From: Palauibacter sp964480515
GTDB lineage: Bacteria; Gemmatimonadota; Gemmatimonadetes; Palauibacterales; Palauibacteraceae
Direction: 5' to 3'
Assembly: GCA_964480515.1 (NCBI GenBank)
Contig: CAYZOT010000005.1
Coordinates: forward strand, 62,001-126,000
DNA length: 64,000 nucleotides
The first letter of the stretch is position 1, and each line of letters starts with the position of its first letter. This document shows positions 42,578 through 51,664 of the stretch, piece after piece. Position numbers and translations under genes: made by a program. The notes below the pieces were generated by a model, which saw only the letters and a list, made by a program, of their open reading frames with translations, searched no databases and was not told the DNA's origin.

Positions 42578-43789
42578 ATGAGTACTAAGGAACGGACAGC
42601 GGTAATCGTTGCGGCGGCCAGGCTGCCTACGGGACGATTTATGGGCGGGCTCTCATCGCTCCAGGCTTCTGAATTAGGGGCACGGGCCATCGAGGCCACA
42701 GTAGAGCGTTCTGGGGTGCCCTCGGGGGACATCGATGAAGTGATCATGGGTAACGTTCTACAGGCTGGGGTAGGTCAGGCCCCGGCTCGGCAGGCGGCCC
42801 TAAGGGGTGGCGTCCCCGAGACAGTCCCAGCTGTCACAATCAACAAAGTGTGCGGTTCGGGTCTAAAGGCAGTGATGTTGGCTGCCCAGGCTATTAGGGC
42901 AGGCGACGCGAAAGTCCTCATTGCGGGGGGAATGGAGTCCATGTCCAACGCACCATATCTAATGAGGGGCCACCGCGGTGGTGTGAAGTTTGGGGATGAC
43001 TCGCTCACAGATGCACTGATCCATGATGGGTTGTGGTGTTCTTTCGGCACTTGTCACATGGGGGGGCATGCTGAGTATACCGCGCACAAAGCTGGGGTAA
43101 GCCGGGAAGATCAGGATGACTTTGCTTATCTAAGCCATCAAAAGGCCATACGCGCTATGGATAACGGCGAGTTTGAGGCCGAGTTGATCCCCGTGGAAAT
43201 TCAGACGCGCGAGGGTGCACTCACCGTCGATATTGACGAAGGACCTCGTCGGGAAACGTCACTGGAGGCGCTCACTCGTCTCAAGCCAGCGTTCGTTGGA
43301 GATGCGCCACCAGAGGTGATACAGCCGAGTGTGACGGCGGGGAACGCTCCAGGACTCAACGATGGGGCGGCGGCAACCGTGGTTACGACAGAGGCCTACG
43401 CTAAAGCGAATGGCCTACCTATCCTCGGTCGCATTCGTGCCTATGCTGTGGGTGCAACCGCTCCTAAGGACCTCTTTTTTGCTCCTGTAGCCGCGGTGAA
43501 TAACCTGATGGAACGCGATGGAACGCAAATCAGTGATTACGAGCTGGTTGAAATGAATGAAGCGTTTGCCGTGCAAATATTAGCGGATGCACGCGCTTTG
43601 GAGTTGGATCTGGATCGGGTCAATGTTCGTGGGGGTGCTATCGCTCTGGGGCACCCCATTGGGGCCTCGGGCGCGAAGATCCTCACCACTCTACTCTTCG
43701 GGATGCGAGATCGAGACGCAGAGCGAGGCTTGGTGACGCTATGTTTGGGCGGGGGGAATGCTGTTGCTCTGAGTGTGGAGCGAGCTTGA
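42578..43789 (+). CDS. Acetyl-CoA acetyltransferase (thiolase)
   Basis: Condenses or cleaves acyl-CoA by two carbons. The 403-aa protein contains the acylated Cys in INKVCGSGLKAV, the His in GGAIALGHPIGASGAKI, and the terminal CLGGGNAVAL, where the last element differs slightly from the usual CxGGGxGxA. EMNEAFAVQ is also present. ATG 42578 is chosen; the frame opens at TTG 42554. Whether it works in beta-oxidation or in acetoacetyl-CoA synthesis is undecided. The neighbouring hydroxyacyl-CoA and acyl-CoA dehydrogenases favour a fatty- or short-chain acyl-CoA pathway. Confidence 0.94.
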   Translation: MSTKERTAVIVAAARLPTGRFMGGLSSLQASELGARAIEATVERSGVPSGDIDEVIMGNVLQAGVGQAPARQAALRGGVPETVPAVTINKVCGSGLKAVMLAAQAIRAGDAKVLIAGGMESMSNAPYLMRGHRGGVKFGDDSLTDALIHDGLWCSFGTCHMGGHAEYTAHKAGVSREDQDDFAYLSHQKAIRAMDNGEFEAELIPVEIQTREGALTVDIDEGPRRETSLEALTRLKPAFVGDAPPEVIQPSVTAGNAPGLNDGAAATVVTTEAYAKANGLPILGRIRAYAVGATAPKDLFFAPVAAVNNLMERDGTQISDYELVEMNEAFAVQILADARALELDLDRVNVRGGAIALGHPIGASGAKILTTLLFGMRDRDAERGLVTLCLGGGNAVALSVERA

Positions 43790-44760
43790 GCCAAGGCACG
43801 TTTAGGGCCTGGATCTCTCGCAGCCCATTTAGGACCTGGCTGTGGTCTCTCATCGGTGTCATGGCGAAGCTTGTTAGTTTTGCCGCGATCTTTTTCTTCG
43901 CAACTTTTTCTTTTGGGCTGGTTCTCGCATTCGTAGGTGTGACACCGTCCGAAGCACTCACAGTTTGGAATGTACTTCCCTTGTTGGTGGCTTCCTTAGT
44001 CGCCAGTTGGATCTTCGTGCGGATCGTCGAGCGACGTCCTTTACGCTCGCTGGGTTTGCGTCTGGGTACAGGTGGGTTGAGTGATCTCACGATCGGCACC
44101 ATTGCAGGAGCGCTTATTGTCGGCTCGGTTGTGCTCGCCGCAGCACTTTTGCAATGGGTGTCGTGGAATGCAGTCTCGGAATTGGGTTCGCCTCTAGGTG
44201 CTGGACTCACAATTGGGGGGGTTCTCTTCGTCGCGGCATTCGTCGAAGAACTACTATTTCGCGGGTATCCATTCCAGTTATTAGCTAAACGATTTAGTCC
44301 GGCTACTGCGATCTTGGTGACCTCAATAGCGTTCGGGTTACTTCACGCCGCAAACCCAAATGTTACACGACTGGCGCTAATGAACATTTCGCTCGCCGGG
44401 ATACTCCTTGGTGTGGCATACTGGCGAACAGGGAGTCTTTGGTTCGTGACGGGGGTTCATTTCGGGTGGAATTGGGTCATGGCCATTAGTGAGCTTTCCG
44501 TTAGCGGAATTGAGATGTCGATGCCCACTTTTGAACCCGCTGTCACCGGTCCTGTTCTTTGGACGGGAGGCGAGTTTGGTCCAGAAGGTGGACTTCTTGC
44601 GACGATCGCAACTGTATTAGGGGTGGTGTGGATGTGGCGTCTTGGTAGACGAGACGAGAGTTTGTCCATGATCCTGAATGTTCCCGCGAAAACGACGAGT
44701 AATAGAGTGTTTTCGTCGCGTAACGGTATGAGTGACGACCTGGGACCCACTAACGATTAA
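43786..44760 (+). CDS. CPBP-family intramembrane glutamic endopeptidase
   Basis: A multi-pass membrane protein of about 324 aa with roughly eight hydrophobic segments. The CPBP (Abi/Rce1-like) motifs are present: the catalytic Glu pair in FVEELLFRGYPF, the His in FGLLHAANPN, and VHFGWNW near the end. Relatives process prenylated or bacteriocin-type peptides or act on membrane substrates. TTG 43786 overlaps the thiolase stop and has GGAG upstream; a longer frame from ATG 43741 is less likely. Its place between thiolase and the hydroxyacyl-CoA dehydrogenase is unexplained by function. Confidence 0.85.
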   Translation: MSQGTFRAWISRSPFRTWLWSLIGVMAKLVSFAAIFFFATFSFGLVLAFVGVTPSEALTVWNVLPLLVASLVASWIFVRIVERRPLRSLGLRLGTGGLSDLTIGTIAGALIVGSVVLAAALLQWVSWNAVSELGSPLGAGLTIGGVLFVAAFVEELLFRGYPFQLLAKRFSPATAILVTSIAFGLLHAANPNVTRLALMNISLAGILLGVAYWRTGSLWFVTGVHFGWNWVMAISELSVSGIEMSMPTFEPAVTGPVLWTGGEFGPEGGLLATIATVLGVVWMWRLGRRDESLSMILNVPAKTTSNRVFSSRNGMSDDLGPTND

Positions 44761-44773
44761 CGGCTCTCGAAAG

Positions 44774-45643
44774 ATGATCGAAGCGAATAATGTAACTTGT
44801 GCAGGCGTTGTTGGTGCCGGCACGATGGGTAATGGAATCGCCCATATATTTGCTCTCCATGGTATCCACGTGACATTAGTCGATGTGGACAGGGGGTCAC
44901 TCGAACACGCCCTTGCCACCATCGAGAAGAACTTGGAACGGCAAGTCCAGAAAAAGACTTGTTCTGACTCGGATGCCGTTACGACACTCCAACGGATTGA
45001 GGTTGAGGCATCGATTGAATCGCTCTCAGATGCGGAGGTCGTTATCGAGGCGGCTACAGAGAGTCCCGCACTTAAGTTCGAGCTGTTTGAGGCACTCTCG
45101 TCCATCACAGCGAAAGATGCGCTCCTGGCTACCAACACGAGTTCGATTTCGATCACTGAGATTGCCGCACGGGTGCACGATCCCAGTCGTGTGATTGGTA
45201 TGCATTTTATGAACCCGGTGCCGGTCATGCAGTTAGTAGAGGTGATCCGTGGAGTGGAGACCTCAGATGCTGTGGTGCAGTTCACAATGGATCTTTGTAG
45301 ACGCGTATCAAAGGTGCCAGTACTTGTGAACGACTACCCGGGCTTTGTCGCCAATAGGGTGCTCATGCCTATGATAAACGAGGCTTTGTACTGCGTTATG
45401 GAAGGTGTTGCGGAGCCTGATGCAGTTGACTCAATCATGCGGTTGGGGATGAGCCACCCTATGGGTCCCTTGGCGTTGGCGGACCTGATCGGGCTCGATA
45501 CGTGCCTTGCCATTATGGGAGTATTACACCACGGGTTGGGAGACTCGAAGTATCGACCTTGTCCTCTTCTTAGGAAGTATGTTGCGGCCGGTCGATTGGG
45601 ACGGAAATCAGGTCGTGGCGTATTTGAATATCGGGAGACTTAA
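44774..45643 (+). CDS. 3-hydroxybutyryl-CoA / 3-hydroxyacyl-CoA dehydrogenase
   Basis: NAD-dependent oxidation of 3-hydroxyacyl-CoA. The 289-aa single-function protein has GVVGAGTMGNGIAHIFALHG (GxGxxG), ATNTSSISITEIA, the catalytic His in GMHFMNPVPVMQLVEVI, and the helical C-terminal domain from DYPGFVANRVLMPMINEA to GRKSGRGVFEY. The start is ATG 44774, 13 bases after the protease stop. The enoyl-CoA hydratase expected for beta-oxidation is missing from this cluster. Confidence 0.95.
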   Translation: MIEANNVTCAGVVGAGTMGNGIAHIFALHGIHVTLVDVDRGSLEHALATIEKNLERQVQKKTCSDSDAVTTLQRIEVEASIESLSDAEVVIEAATESPALKFELFEALSSITAKDALLATNTSSISITEIAARVHDPSRVIGMHFMNPVPVMQLVEVIRGVETSDAVVQFTMDLCRRVSKVPVLVNDYPGFVANRVLMPMINEALYCVMEGVAEPDAVDSIMRLGMSHPMGPLALADLIGLDTCLAIMGVLHHGLGDSKYRPCPLLRKYVAAGRLGRKSGRGVFEYRET

Positions 45644-45647
45644 AGAA

Positions 45648-46835
45648 ATGCGACGGTCATACACTGGTATCAACCTGTCCTCAGAGTCTGTCCAACTCCT
45701 CGCGTTAGCGCGAGAGTTTTCGGAAGAGTGCTTGCGGCCGACTGCAGGGGAACGTGATCTGCACGAGGACGTATTTGATGGGGCAATCCATCAACAATTG
45801 GGTGAATTGGGTTTTCTTGGTATGCGAGTACCCGAAGCCTATGGTGGGTTGGGGTTAGATCTTCTCACCTATCTGTACGTTCTTGAAGAGCTGGCTTGGG
45901 GTGATCCGGGAGTTGCGGTGTCAGTTAGTGTGCACAACTCGCTTCCGGTCTCAATCCTCGCGAAACATGGGTCGGAGGAACAGCGTCAACGTTGGCTTCC
46001 CAAGATGGCGGCGGGAGAGATCCTCGCAGCTTTTTCGCTGTCGGAAGCAGAAGCGGGGACGGACGCTGCTGCACTTAGAACACAAGCGATCCGAGATGAT
46101 GATGGTTGGGTTCTGAATGGGGAAAAGATGTGGGTCACGAATGGGGCTTCTGCGGCTCTCGTGTTGATTTGTGCTCGGACTGACACCTCGAGTGACAGGA
46201 AAGGCTCCCGCGGTATCGGGGCGTTTCTCGTACCGACTGACGTTGTTGGATACAATCCGGGGAAGAAGGAACGGAAGATGGGACAACGTGGGTCCGAAAC
46301 TGTAAGCCTTTCACTTGAAGATGTGAAGCTTGGGCACGAAGACTTGATTGGTGATCCTTCACGTGGCTTCTCATACGCGCTTGAGGCTCTCGAAGAGGGA
46401 CGACTTGGTATTGCGGCACAAGCTCTAGGGATTGCGTCAGCGGCCCTAGACGAAGCTGTGGAGTACGCAGATACGCGATCCCAGTTTGGGCGGGTGCTGA
46501 GAAAATTCCAGGGTATAGAGTTCAAGCTGGGGAATATGAGTGCACGGCTCGAAGCAGGGCGTGGTTTGATTGAACGGGCAGCTACGGCACACATGGTGGG
46601 TGACCCTCGAGCACGCCGTCTCTCGAGCGTTGCAAAGCTTGTGGCAAGTGAAACGGCAGTATTCGCCACTCGCGAGGCTGTGCAGGTATTTGGAGGATAT
46701 GGGTATTCTCGCGAATACCCAGTAGAGCGCCTCTTTCGTGATGCGAAGGTTACCGAAATCTATGAAGGGGCAAACGAGATACACCGCAGTTTGATTGCCC
46801 GACAGTTGTACCGAGAGAATGAAAATAGGGTCTAA
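45648..46835 (+). CDS. Acyl-CoA dehydrogenase
   Basis: A 395-aa FAD enzyme that inserts the 2,3-double bond in acyl-CoA. Features: GVRVPEAYGG-type segment GMRVPEAYGGLGLD, the FAD site FSLSEAEAGTDAAAL, VNGEKMWVTNG-like NGEKMWVTNGASAAL, and the C-terminal region QVFGGYGYSREYPVERLFRDAKV followed by YEGANEIHR, which holds the catalytic Glu. ATG 45648 lies four bases after the hydroxyacyl-CoA dehydrogenase stop; the longer frame from 45507 overlaps that gene and is rejected. Electron-transfer flavoprotein genes are not in view. Confidence 0.95.
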   Translation: MRRSYTGINLSSESVQLLALAREFSEECLRPTAGERDLHEDVFDGAIHQQLGELGFLGMRVPEAYGGLGLDLLTYLYVLEELAWGDPGVAVSVSVHNSLPVSILAKHGSEEQRQRWLPKMAAGEILAAFSLSEAEAGTDAAALRTQAIRDDDGWVLNGEKMWVTNGASAALVLICARTDTSSDRKGSRGIGAFLVPTDVVGYNPGKKERKMGQRGSETVSLSLEDVKLGHEDLIGDPSRGFSYALEALEEGRLGIAAQALGIASAALDEAVEYADTRSQFGRVLRKFQGIEFKLGNMSARLEAGRGLIERAATAHMVGDPRARRLSSVAKLVASETAVFATREAVQVFGGYGYSREYPVERLFRDAKVTEIYEGANEIHRSLIARQLYRENENRV

Positions 46836-46936
46836 CCCCCCGGCGCTAGATAGGAATGGAACCAAGCGTAGGTGAGCGGGGAGGGAGCAGCACCCAGTCT
46901 CATTTTTCTAAGAATCTAACTCGAGGAGCTATACGT

Positions 46937-48265
46937 TTGACCACAACGGCAGAAAAGACTGTGAGGGGTGCCCTGAATCCCGGACCACTCCGCGAGGTCG
47001 ACCCCGAGGTCGCCGCGGCAATCCGCCGTGAACTTGAACGGCAGAGGTCTGGGTTGGAGTTGATTGCCAGTGAGAATTTTGTGTCGAGGGCGGTGCTGGA
47101 GGCGACCGGCTGTGTAATGACTAACAAATATGCCGAAGGATATCCTGGTCGCCGTTGGTATGGTGGCTGTGAGAACGTGGATGAGGTTGAGTCACTAGCG
47201 CAAAAGCGTGCGCTTGAACTTTTTGGGGGTGACCACGCGAACGCACAGCCGCATAGTGGATCACAAGCGAATATGGCAGCGCTCCAAGCGCTTACGGAGC
47301 CTGGTATGCTCGTGACCGAAATTGAACGGTCTAGAGAGCACACCGTGTTGGGAATGAACTTGTCACACGGAGGTCACCTCACGCATGGCTCGGCGGTGAA
47401 TTTCTCGGGACGCTCCTATCGGGTTGTACCGTACGGCGTTAGAGAATCAGACCGCACTCTCGACTACGATGAATTGCGTCGCTTAGCTCATGTAGAGAAA
47501 CCTTCGGTAATTATCGGAGGCGCTAGTGCCTATCCACGGGAAATTGACTTCGCACATATGGGCGAAATTGCTTCCGAAGTAGGGGCGAAGCTTCTAGTCG
47601 ATATGGCGCATATTGCCGGGTTGGTGGCAACGGGGCTCCATCCGTCTCCCGTCCCCTATGCTGATATCGTTACGACAACAACACACAAGACACTAAGAGG
47701 GCCTCGAGGTGGGCTTATCATCTGTCGAGAGGAACATGCTGCTGCCGTTGATAAAGCGGTGTTTCCAGGATTGCAGGGAGGTCCTCTGATGCATGCAATT
47801 GCGGCGAAGGCGGTCGCTTTTGCGGAGGCGCTGACGCCCGAGTTTCGCGAGTACACGGACCGTGTGGTCCATAATGCTCAAGTATTGGCCGATCGGCTGG
47901 CTGTACATGGTTATGATGTGGTAGGAGGGGGTACTGATACGCATCTGATCCTAATTGATTTACGCAACACGGAATTGACCGGAAAAGATGCGGAAGCCTT
48001 ACTTGGAAGGGCTGAAATCACAGTAAACAAAAATACGGTTCCGTTCGAGACTCGTTCTCCGTTTGTCGCTTCGGGTATTCGCTTGGGGACGGCGGCAGTT
48101 TCCACCCGATCAATGGGTGAAGATGAAATGTGTCTCATTGCAGACTTAATGAACGAAGCGCTTATTTCGGAGGGGGATGATATAATTATCGCGGATGTCG
48201 CGGATCGAGTTGCCACTTTATGTCGGGCGTTTCCCTTGTATCCTGAGTTGGATGTGGAGGGGTGA
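46937..48265 (+). CDS. glyA: Serine hydroxymethyltransferase
   Basis: A PLP enzyme linking serine, glycine and tetrahydrofolate. The 442-aa protein shows ELIASENFVSRAVLEA, NKYAEGYPGRRWYGGCE, and the PLP lysine region TTTTHKTLRGPRGG. TTG 46937 is the best start because CGAGGAG precedes it at a good distance; the longer frame to ATG 46856 adds 27 residues without conservation. Glycine and one-carbon supply links it to the MetH-type genes at the left end. The 100-base leader holds no riboswitch that I recognise. Confidence 0.95.
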   Translation: MTTTAEKTVRGALNPGPLREVDPEVAAAIRRELERQRSGLELIASENFVSRAVLEATGCVMTNKYAEGYPGRRWYGGCENVDEVESLAQKRALELFGGDHANAQPHSGSQANMAALQALTEPGMLVTEIERSREHTVLGMNLSHGGHLTHGSAVNFSGRSYRVVPYGVRESDRTLDYDELRRLAHVEKPSVIIGGASAYPREIDFAHMGEIASEVGAKLLVDMAHIAGLVATGLHPSPVPYADIVTTTTHKTLRGPRGGLIICREEHAAAVDKAVFPGLQGGPLMHAIAAKAVAFAEALTPEFREYTDRVVHNAQVLADRLAVHGYDVVGGGTDTHLILIDLRNTELTGKDAEALLGRAEITVNKNTVPFETRSPFVASGIRLGTAAVSTRSMGEDEMCLIADLMNEALISEGDDIIIADVADRVATLCRAFPLYPELDVEG

Positions 48266-48371
48266 TCGAAAGTCAGATTAGAAGGGACATCTTGACGTAA
48301 AGTTTTCGCCGCTTCTAGCTTTTCACCTTAGGCAACTTCAAGGACTGGGAAAGGATGCCACGAGAAATGGG

Positions 48372-48746
48372 GTGGGTGTGACCGATGTGAAGGCGAAAAA
48401 CGCCCTTGCGGATCTTAAACGGAAGAACCCTAAGTATAAGGAACAGGCGTACCTCTTTGTCCTTTCGGCGCTCCACCGGCGTTTGTCTGCGCTCCCGCCG
48501 CGACATGTTTCTGGCCGTGAAGTTGCGAATACTATCAGAGAAATGGCGCTTGAGCGTTTTGGCCCTCTGGCCCGAACTATTCTCGAGCATTGGGGGATAC
48601 ATTCTACAAGCGATATGGGTGAAATAGTTTTTGCACTAGTTGAGTGTGGGGTCTTAATAAAAGAGCCGACCGATATGCGCGAAGATTTTGAGTCACTATT
48701 TACATTTGAGGAAGCGTTCAAGAATGACTACCCTTGGAATGGGTAG
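48372..48746 (+). CDS. Minf_1886-family protein
   Basis: A 124-aa helical protein matching the Minf_1886 family: YKEQAYLFVLSALHRRL, the block HVSGREVANTIREMALERFG, and FGPLARTILEHWGI. The family was named from planctomycetes and verrucomicrobia and has no known function. No catalytic residues stand out. The start is GTG 48372 or GTG 48378. It is followed 109 bases later by a zinc-ribbon mini-protein. Confidence 0.72.
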   Translation: MGVTDVKAKNALADLKRKNPKYKEQAYLFVLSALHRRLSALPPRHVSGREVANTIREMALERFGPLARTILEHWGIHSTSDMGEIVFALVECGVLIKEPTDMREDFESLFTFEEAFKNDYPWNG

Positions 48747-48855
48747 AGGTGCTGGGTCTGCCACGCGGCCACGGGGGCGGTGGGCAGATGGTTGATCCGG
48801 GTATGGGTCAAGGTTTTTTCGGGTCGACCGTTTACAATTGGGGAGGGGTGATCGA

Positions 48856-49053
48856 GTGGAGTGCAACGGTCAGTGCACGAAGTGCCTAAGCTGCGGGGAG
48901 GGAGTTCTCCTGCCGCTCTCGGATTACGGGCGTGATGGCGCCTCGATCCGCTACAAGGCGTGGGTATGTTCGAAACCTGATTGTGGGTACAATATCCGTA
49001 TTGATAATGGCGAAATCAGTTTCGGACGTAATATACAACAGTCCTACAAGTAA
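48856..49053 (+). CDS. Small zinc-ribbon protein
   Basis: A 65-aa hypothetical protein with two cysteine clusters: CTKCLSCGEG at residues about 7-16 and VCSKPDCGYNI near 44-54, a spacing that suggests one zinc ribbon (extra cysteines at the first site). A Ser-Tyr-Lys tail follows. I do not recognise a named family. GTG 48856 has GGGGAGGGG 8 bases upstream, whereas the TTG at 48838 would lie before that site. A perfect hairpin follows at 49058, then nnr. Confidence 0.68.
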   Translation: MECNGQCTKCLSCGEGVLLPLSDYGRDGASIRYKAWVCSKPDCGYNIRIDNGEISFGRNIQQSYK

Positions 49054-49057
49054 CCTT

Positions 49058-49078
49058 GGGCGGGTTCAGGTCCCGCCC
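49058..49078 (+). other. GC-rich hairpin resembling a tRNA T-arm
   Basis: GGGCGGG-TTCAGGT-CCCGCCC, a perfect 7-base stem with a 7-base loop, lies between the zinc-ribbon gene and nnr. The loop resembles a tRNA T-loop (TTCRANY) apart from one base, but no other tRNA arms surround it. There is no T-run, so intrinsic termination is doubtful. Probably an mRNA structure or chance. Confidence 0.55.
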
Positions 49079-49094
49079 GGTGAGATAACTCCTG

Positions 49095-50660
49095 GTGTTT
49101 CTTCCTTCTGATTGGTGGAAGGTCGCCGCACCCGAGGTTTGGCTTCCCACAGCGAGTGAGATGGCCAACCTTGACTTTGCGGCGACATCCTCAGGTACCA
49201 TACCCGAACGCGTTCTCATTGAGAACGCCGGTCGTGCAGTGGCGCACGCGCTTCATGAGCGCTATCCCAATGGTCGAGTGCTCGTTTTGACAGGTGGTGG
49301 TCATAATGGAGCCGATGCACTGGTTGCGGGGCGTACGCTTCACATGTGGGGTCGCGAGGTAGAGGTTGTGCAATGTGGCAGTCGGTTCCCGGAGCCGAAC
49401 GTCCTCGCTGGCTGGGAATTCGACATATTGGGCCCAGATTGCATTGCGGATGCGCTGACACGAAATGACGTCGTTATCGATGGTATCCTGGGGACCGGGC
49501 TTGAAACGGCTCCGCGTGAAGTACAGGCGACGATTATTGAACGAGTCAATGAGGCCCAAGTCTCAGTCGTTGCAGTAGATGGCCCAAGTGGGATCGATTT
49601 TACTACGGGTCGAACGCCAGGTTCAGTAATCCATGCGGAACTAACAATAACCTTTGGTTGGCCCAAGCTTGGTCTCTTGCGTTTTCCTGCGCGGTCGTGC
49701 TGCGGAGACATCGTTTGTGTTGAGATTGGGTTTCCGCCACCTACTCCTTTGCCTCGTGCCCGGGCTATAACAGCCTCTTGGGCCAAGGAGCTACTTGGTA
49801 GCCGAGCGGATAATGCGTACAAAGGTGATGCGGGATACCTGACTCTGATCGGTGGTCAGTCCGGAATGGCGGGAGCTTTAATTCTTGCAACTGAAGCTGC
49901 AATTCGCGCCGGAGTGGGCATTGTCCGCGTTGTGTGCGATGGAGCCAATCGTGAGATTGTTCAGTCGACCGTACCAGATGCCATATTTGTAGATTGGGGT
50001 GACTTGACGGCAGTTCGAGAGGCAGTGACCTGGGCAGATGCTATCGCTATCGGACCCGGATTCGGGTGTGACCCTGATCGGGCAGAGTTGTTGAATGACA
50101 TGCTTTCGATGCTCTCGAGTCCCACTGTCGTGGATGCAGATGCTCTCAATCTCATAAAAGGAAATCTCTCGTCTCTGGCGACCGTTTCCGATAAGGGTAT
50201 GCTCCTCACTCCTCACCCTGGAGAAATGGCACGGTTACTTGGGATGTCGACTGCGCTTGTCCAAGAAGACCCTCCCGCGATAGCTCGTGAGCTGGCCCGG
50301 CAAACTGGGGCCACAACACTGCTTAAGGGAGCACCGACGTGGGTAGCGGAGCCGAACGGAGATCTTCGAGTTACATCTATAGTCAGTCCGGCTTTTGCGA
50401 GCGCTGGTATGGGCGATGTGCTTACGGGTACCTGTGGTGCTTATTTGGCGACGGGGTTGTCACCTGTCGATGCCGCAACCGCTGCTCTTGCTATCACGGC
50501 TCTCGCTGTCTCGACGAAACTCGATCCTGTTGGAAGTTCTTCCAGAGACATCCCCGCAGCTATGGTTGAGGCTCGAGCATCATTACTCGAGGTGAGTCCA
50601 GGAACGTGGCCGGGAGTTGTCATGGCCCTCCCTGCGGCTTGGGATGGCTCCGCGGCATGA
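49095..50660 (+). CDS. nnr: Bifunctional NAD(P)H-hydrate epimerase / dehydratase
   Basis: Repairs hydrated NADH and NADPH. The N-terminal epimerase half (about 1-210) has the YjeF-type VLIENAGRAVAHAL, LTGGGHNGADAL and AVDGPSGIDFTTG. The C-terminal dehydratase half (about 225-521) has LIGGQSGMAGAL, VVDADALNLI, LLTPHPGEMARLL, LLKGAPTWVAEP and the ATP-binding ASAGMGDVLTG. In the epimerase half GGGHNGADAL replaces the usual GxGNNGGDG. Start GTG 49095. Its stop overlaps the thiL start. Confidence 0.95.
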   Translation: MFLPSDWWKVAAPEVWLPTASEMANLDFAATSSGTIPERVLIENAGRAVAHALHERYPNGRVLVLTGGGHNGADALVAGRTLHMWGREVEVVQCGSRFPEPNVLAGWEFDILGPDCIADALTRNDVVIDGILGTGLETAPREVQATIIERVNEAQVSVVAVDGPSGIDFTTGRTPGSVIHAELTITFGWPKLGLLRFPARSCCGDIVCVEIGFPPPTPLPRARAITASWAKELLGSRADNAYKGDAGYLTLIGGQSGMAGALILATEAAIRAGVGIVRVVCDGANREIVQSTVPDAIFVDWGDLTAVREAVTWADAIAIGPGFGCDPDRAELLNDMLSMLSSPTVVDADALNLIKGNLSSLATVSDKGMLLTPHPGEMARLLGMSTALVQEDPPAIARELARQTGATTLLKGAPTWVAEPNGDLRVTSIVSPAFASAGMGDVLTGTCGAYLATGLSPVDAATAALAITALAVSTKLDPVGSSSRDIPAAMVEARASLLEVSPGTWPGVVMALPAAWDGSAA

Positions 50661-51664
50661 GCGAGTCGTTTCTAGATCTTGGTTTGGCGCCCGGTCTTGA
50701 AACAGAACGGATTCGTGTACTGGTTCAAGAGGCTCAGTCAGTTGCAGGTCATGGCGAAATATCAGTGCCGGTAGGTGATGATGCAGCTGCCTTCACTCCA
50801 CCACAGGGCCATGACGTTGTAGTCAGTTCAGATGCAAGTGTAGAAGAAGTCCATTTCCGTCGCGAGTGGATGACCTGGGAGACAATTGGGTATAGAGCTG
50901 TAGCGGCTGCACTTAGTGATCTCGCCGCGATGGCTGCAACACCGATCGGTATTGTTTTGTCAGTTGCGTTGCCTCCAGAGTTGGGGGTGGAAACAGCTAT
51001 GGCCTTGGGACATGGGGTTGGTGAAGCCCTCAACGGCCATGATGCGTTACTACTCGGGGGTGATCTGGTTGCGTCACCGGGTCCCGTCTTCCTCGATGTG
51101 ACCGTGCTGGGTCATGCTGCGAACCCCCTCAGACGAAACGGTGTCTCGCCTGGAGATGAGGTATGGGTCACAGGTACCTTGGGTGGAGCTGCTGCTACGA
51201 TACATGACTTTAGTGCCCAGATGGAGCCTCACCCAGAGGTGCGGCAAGTTTTTGAAAGACCGTGCCCTCGGCTCACTGAGGCTCAGTGGCTTGCTGAGCA
51301 TTTGAATGTCACAGCAGCTATCGATGTGTCCGATGGTCTTCTTCGAGATGCAAGACACCTGGCCATGGCGTCGGGGTTAGCAATACAGATCGATTTTGAT
51401 CGAGTGCCAACGCTGCCGCCGCTCGAGTCGATTCGGAAAACTTCAGCTGGTGCGCAGTTCCTCTTAGCAGGAGGCGAAGATTATGAGTTTCTTTTCACCG
51501 CTCCCGCTGGGTCAGTCAATCAGGTTGCTGAATTGTTCGAGATTGAATTTGGGACGAAAATTACTCAAGTAGGGCATGCGCACGAGGGAGTTGGGGTCTC
51601 GGTGCATGGATTCGACGTGGGTGATTTGGCAGATGGTTTCGATCATTTTGGGCTGTCCATGTGA
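50657..51664 (+). CDS. thiL: Thiamine-monophosphate kinase
   Basis: Phosphorylates thiamine monophosphate to thiamine diphosphate, the cofactor of transketolase. The protein has VPVGDDAAAF, SSDASVEEVHFRREW, ALSDLAAMAATP, LLLGGDLVASPGP, and the C-terminal AIDVSDGLLRDARHLA and GEDYEFLFTAP, which match the family. ATG 50657 overlaps the nnr stop (ATGA). Three consecutive genes (nnr, thiL, plsC) overlap, so they form one operon. Confidence 0.95.
   Translation: MSESFLDLGLAPGLETERIRVLVQEAQSVAGHGEISVPVGDDAAAFTPPQGHDVVVSSDASVEEVHFRREWMTWETIGYRAVAAALSDLAAMAATPIGIVLSVALPPELGVETAMALGHGVGEALNGHDALLLGGDLVASPGPVFLDVTVLGHAANPLRRNGVSPGDEVWVTGTLGGAAATIHDFSAQMEPHPEVRQVFERPCPRLTEAQWLAEHLNVTAAIDVSDGLLRDARHLAMASGLAIQIDFDRVPTLPPLESIRKTSAGAQFLLAGGEDYEFLFTAPAGSVNQVAELFEIEFGTKITQVGHAHEGVGVSVHGFDVGDLADGFDHFGLSM

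Noticed and set aside
46856..46936. ATG-initiated extension of glyA
   Set aside because: 27 unconserved residues; the TTG at 46937 has a good ribosome site and matches the family N-terminus.
46836..46936. Possible glycine or folate riboswitch before glyA
   Set aside because: The leader is only about 100 bases and lacks the conserved cores of known classes.
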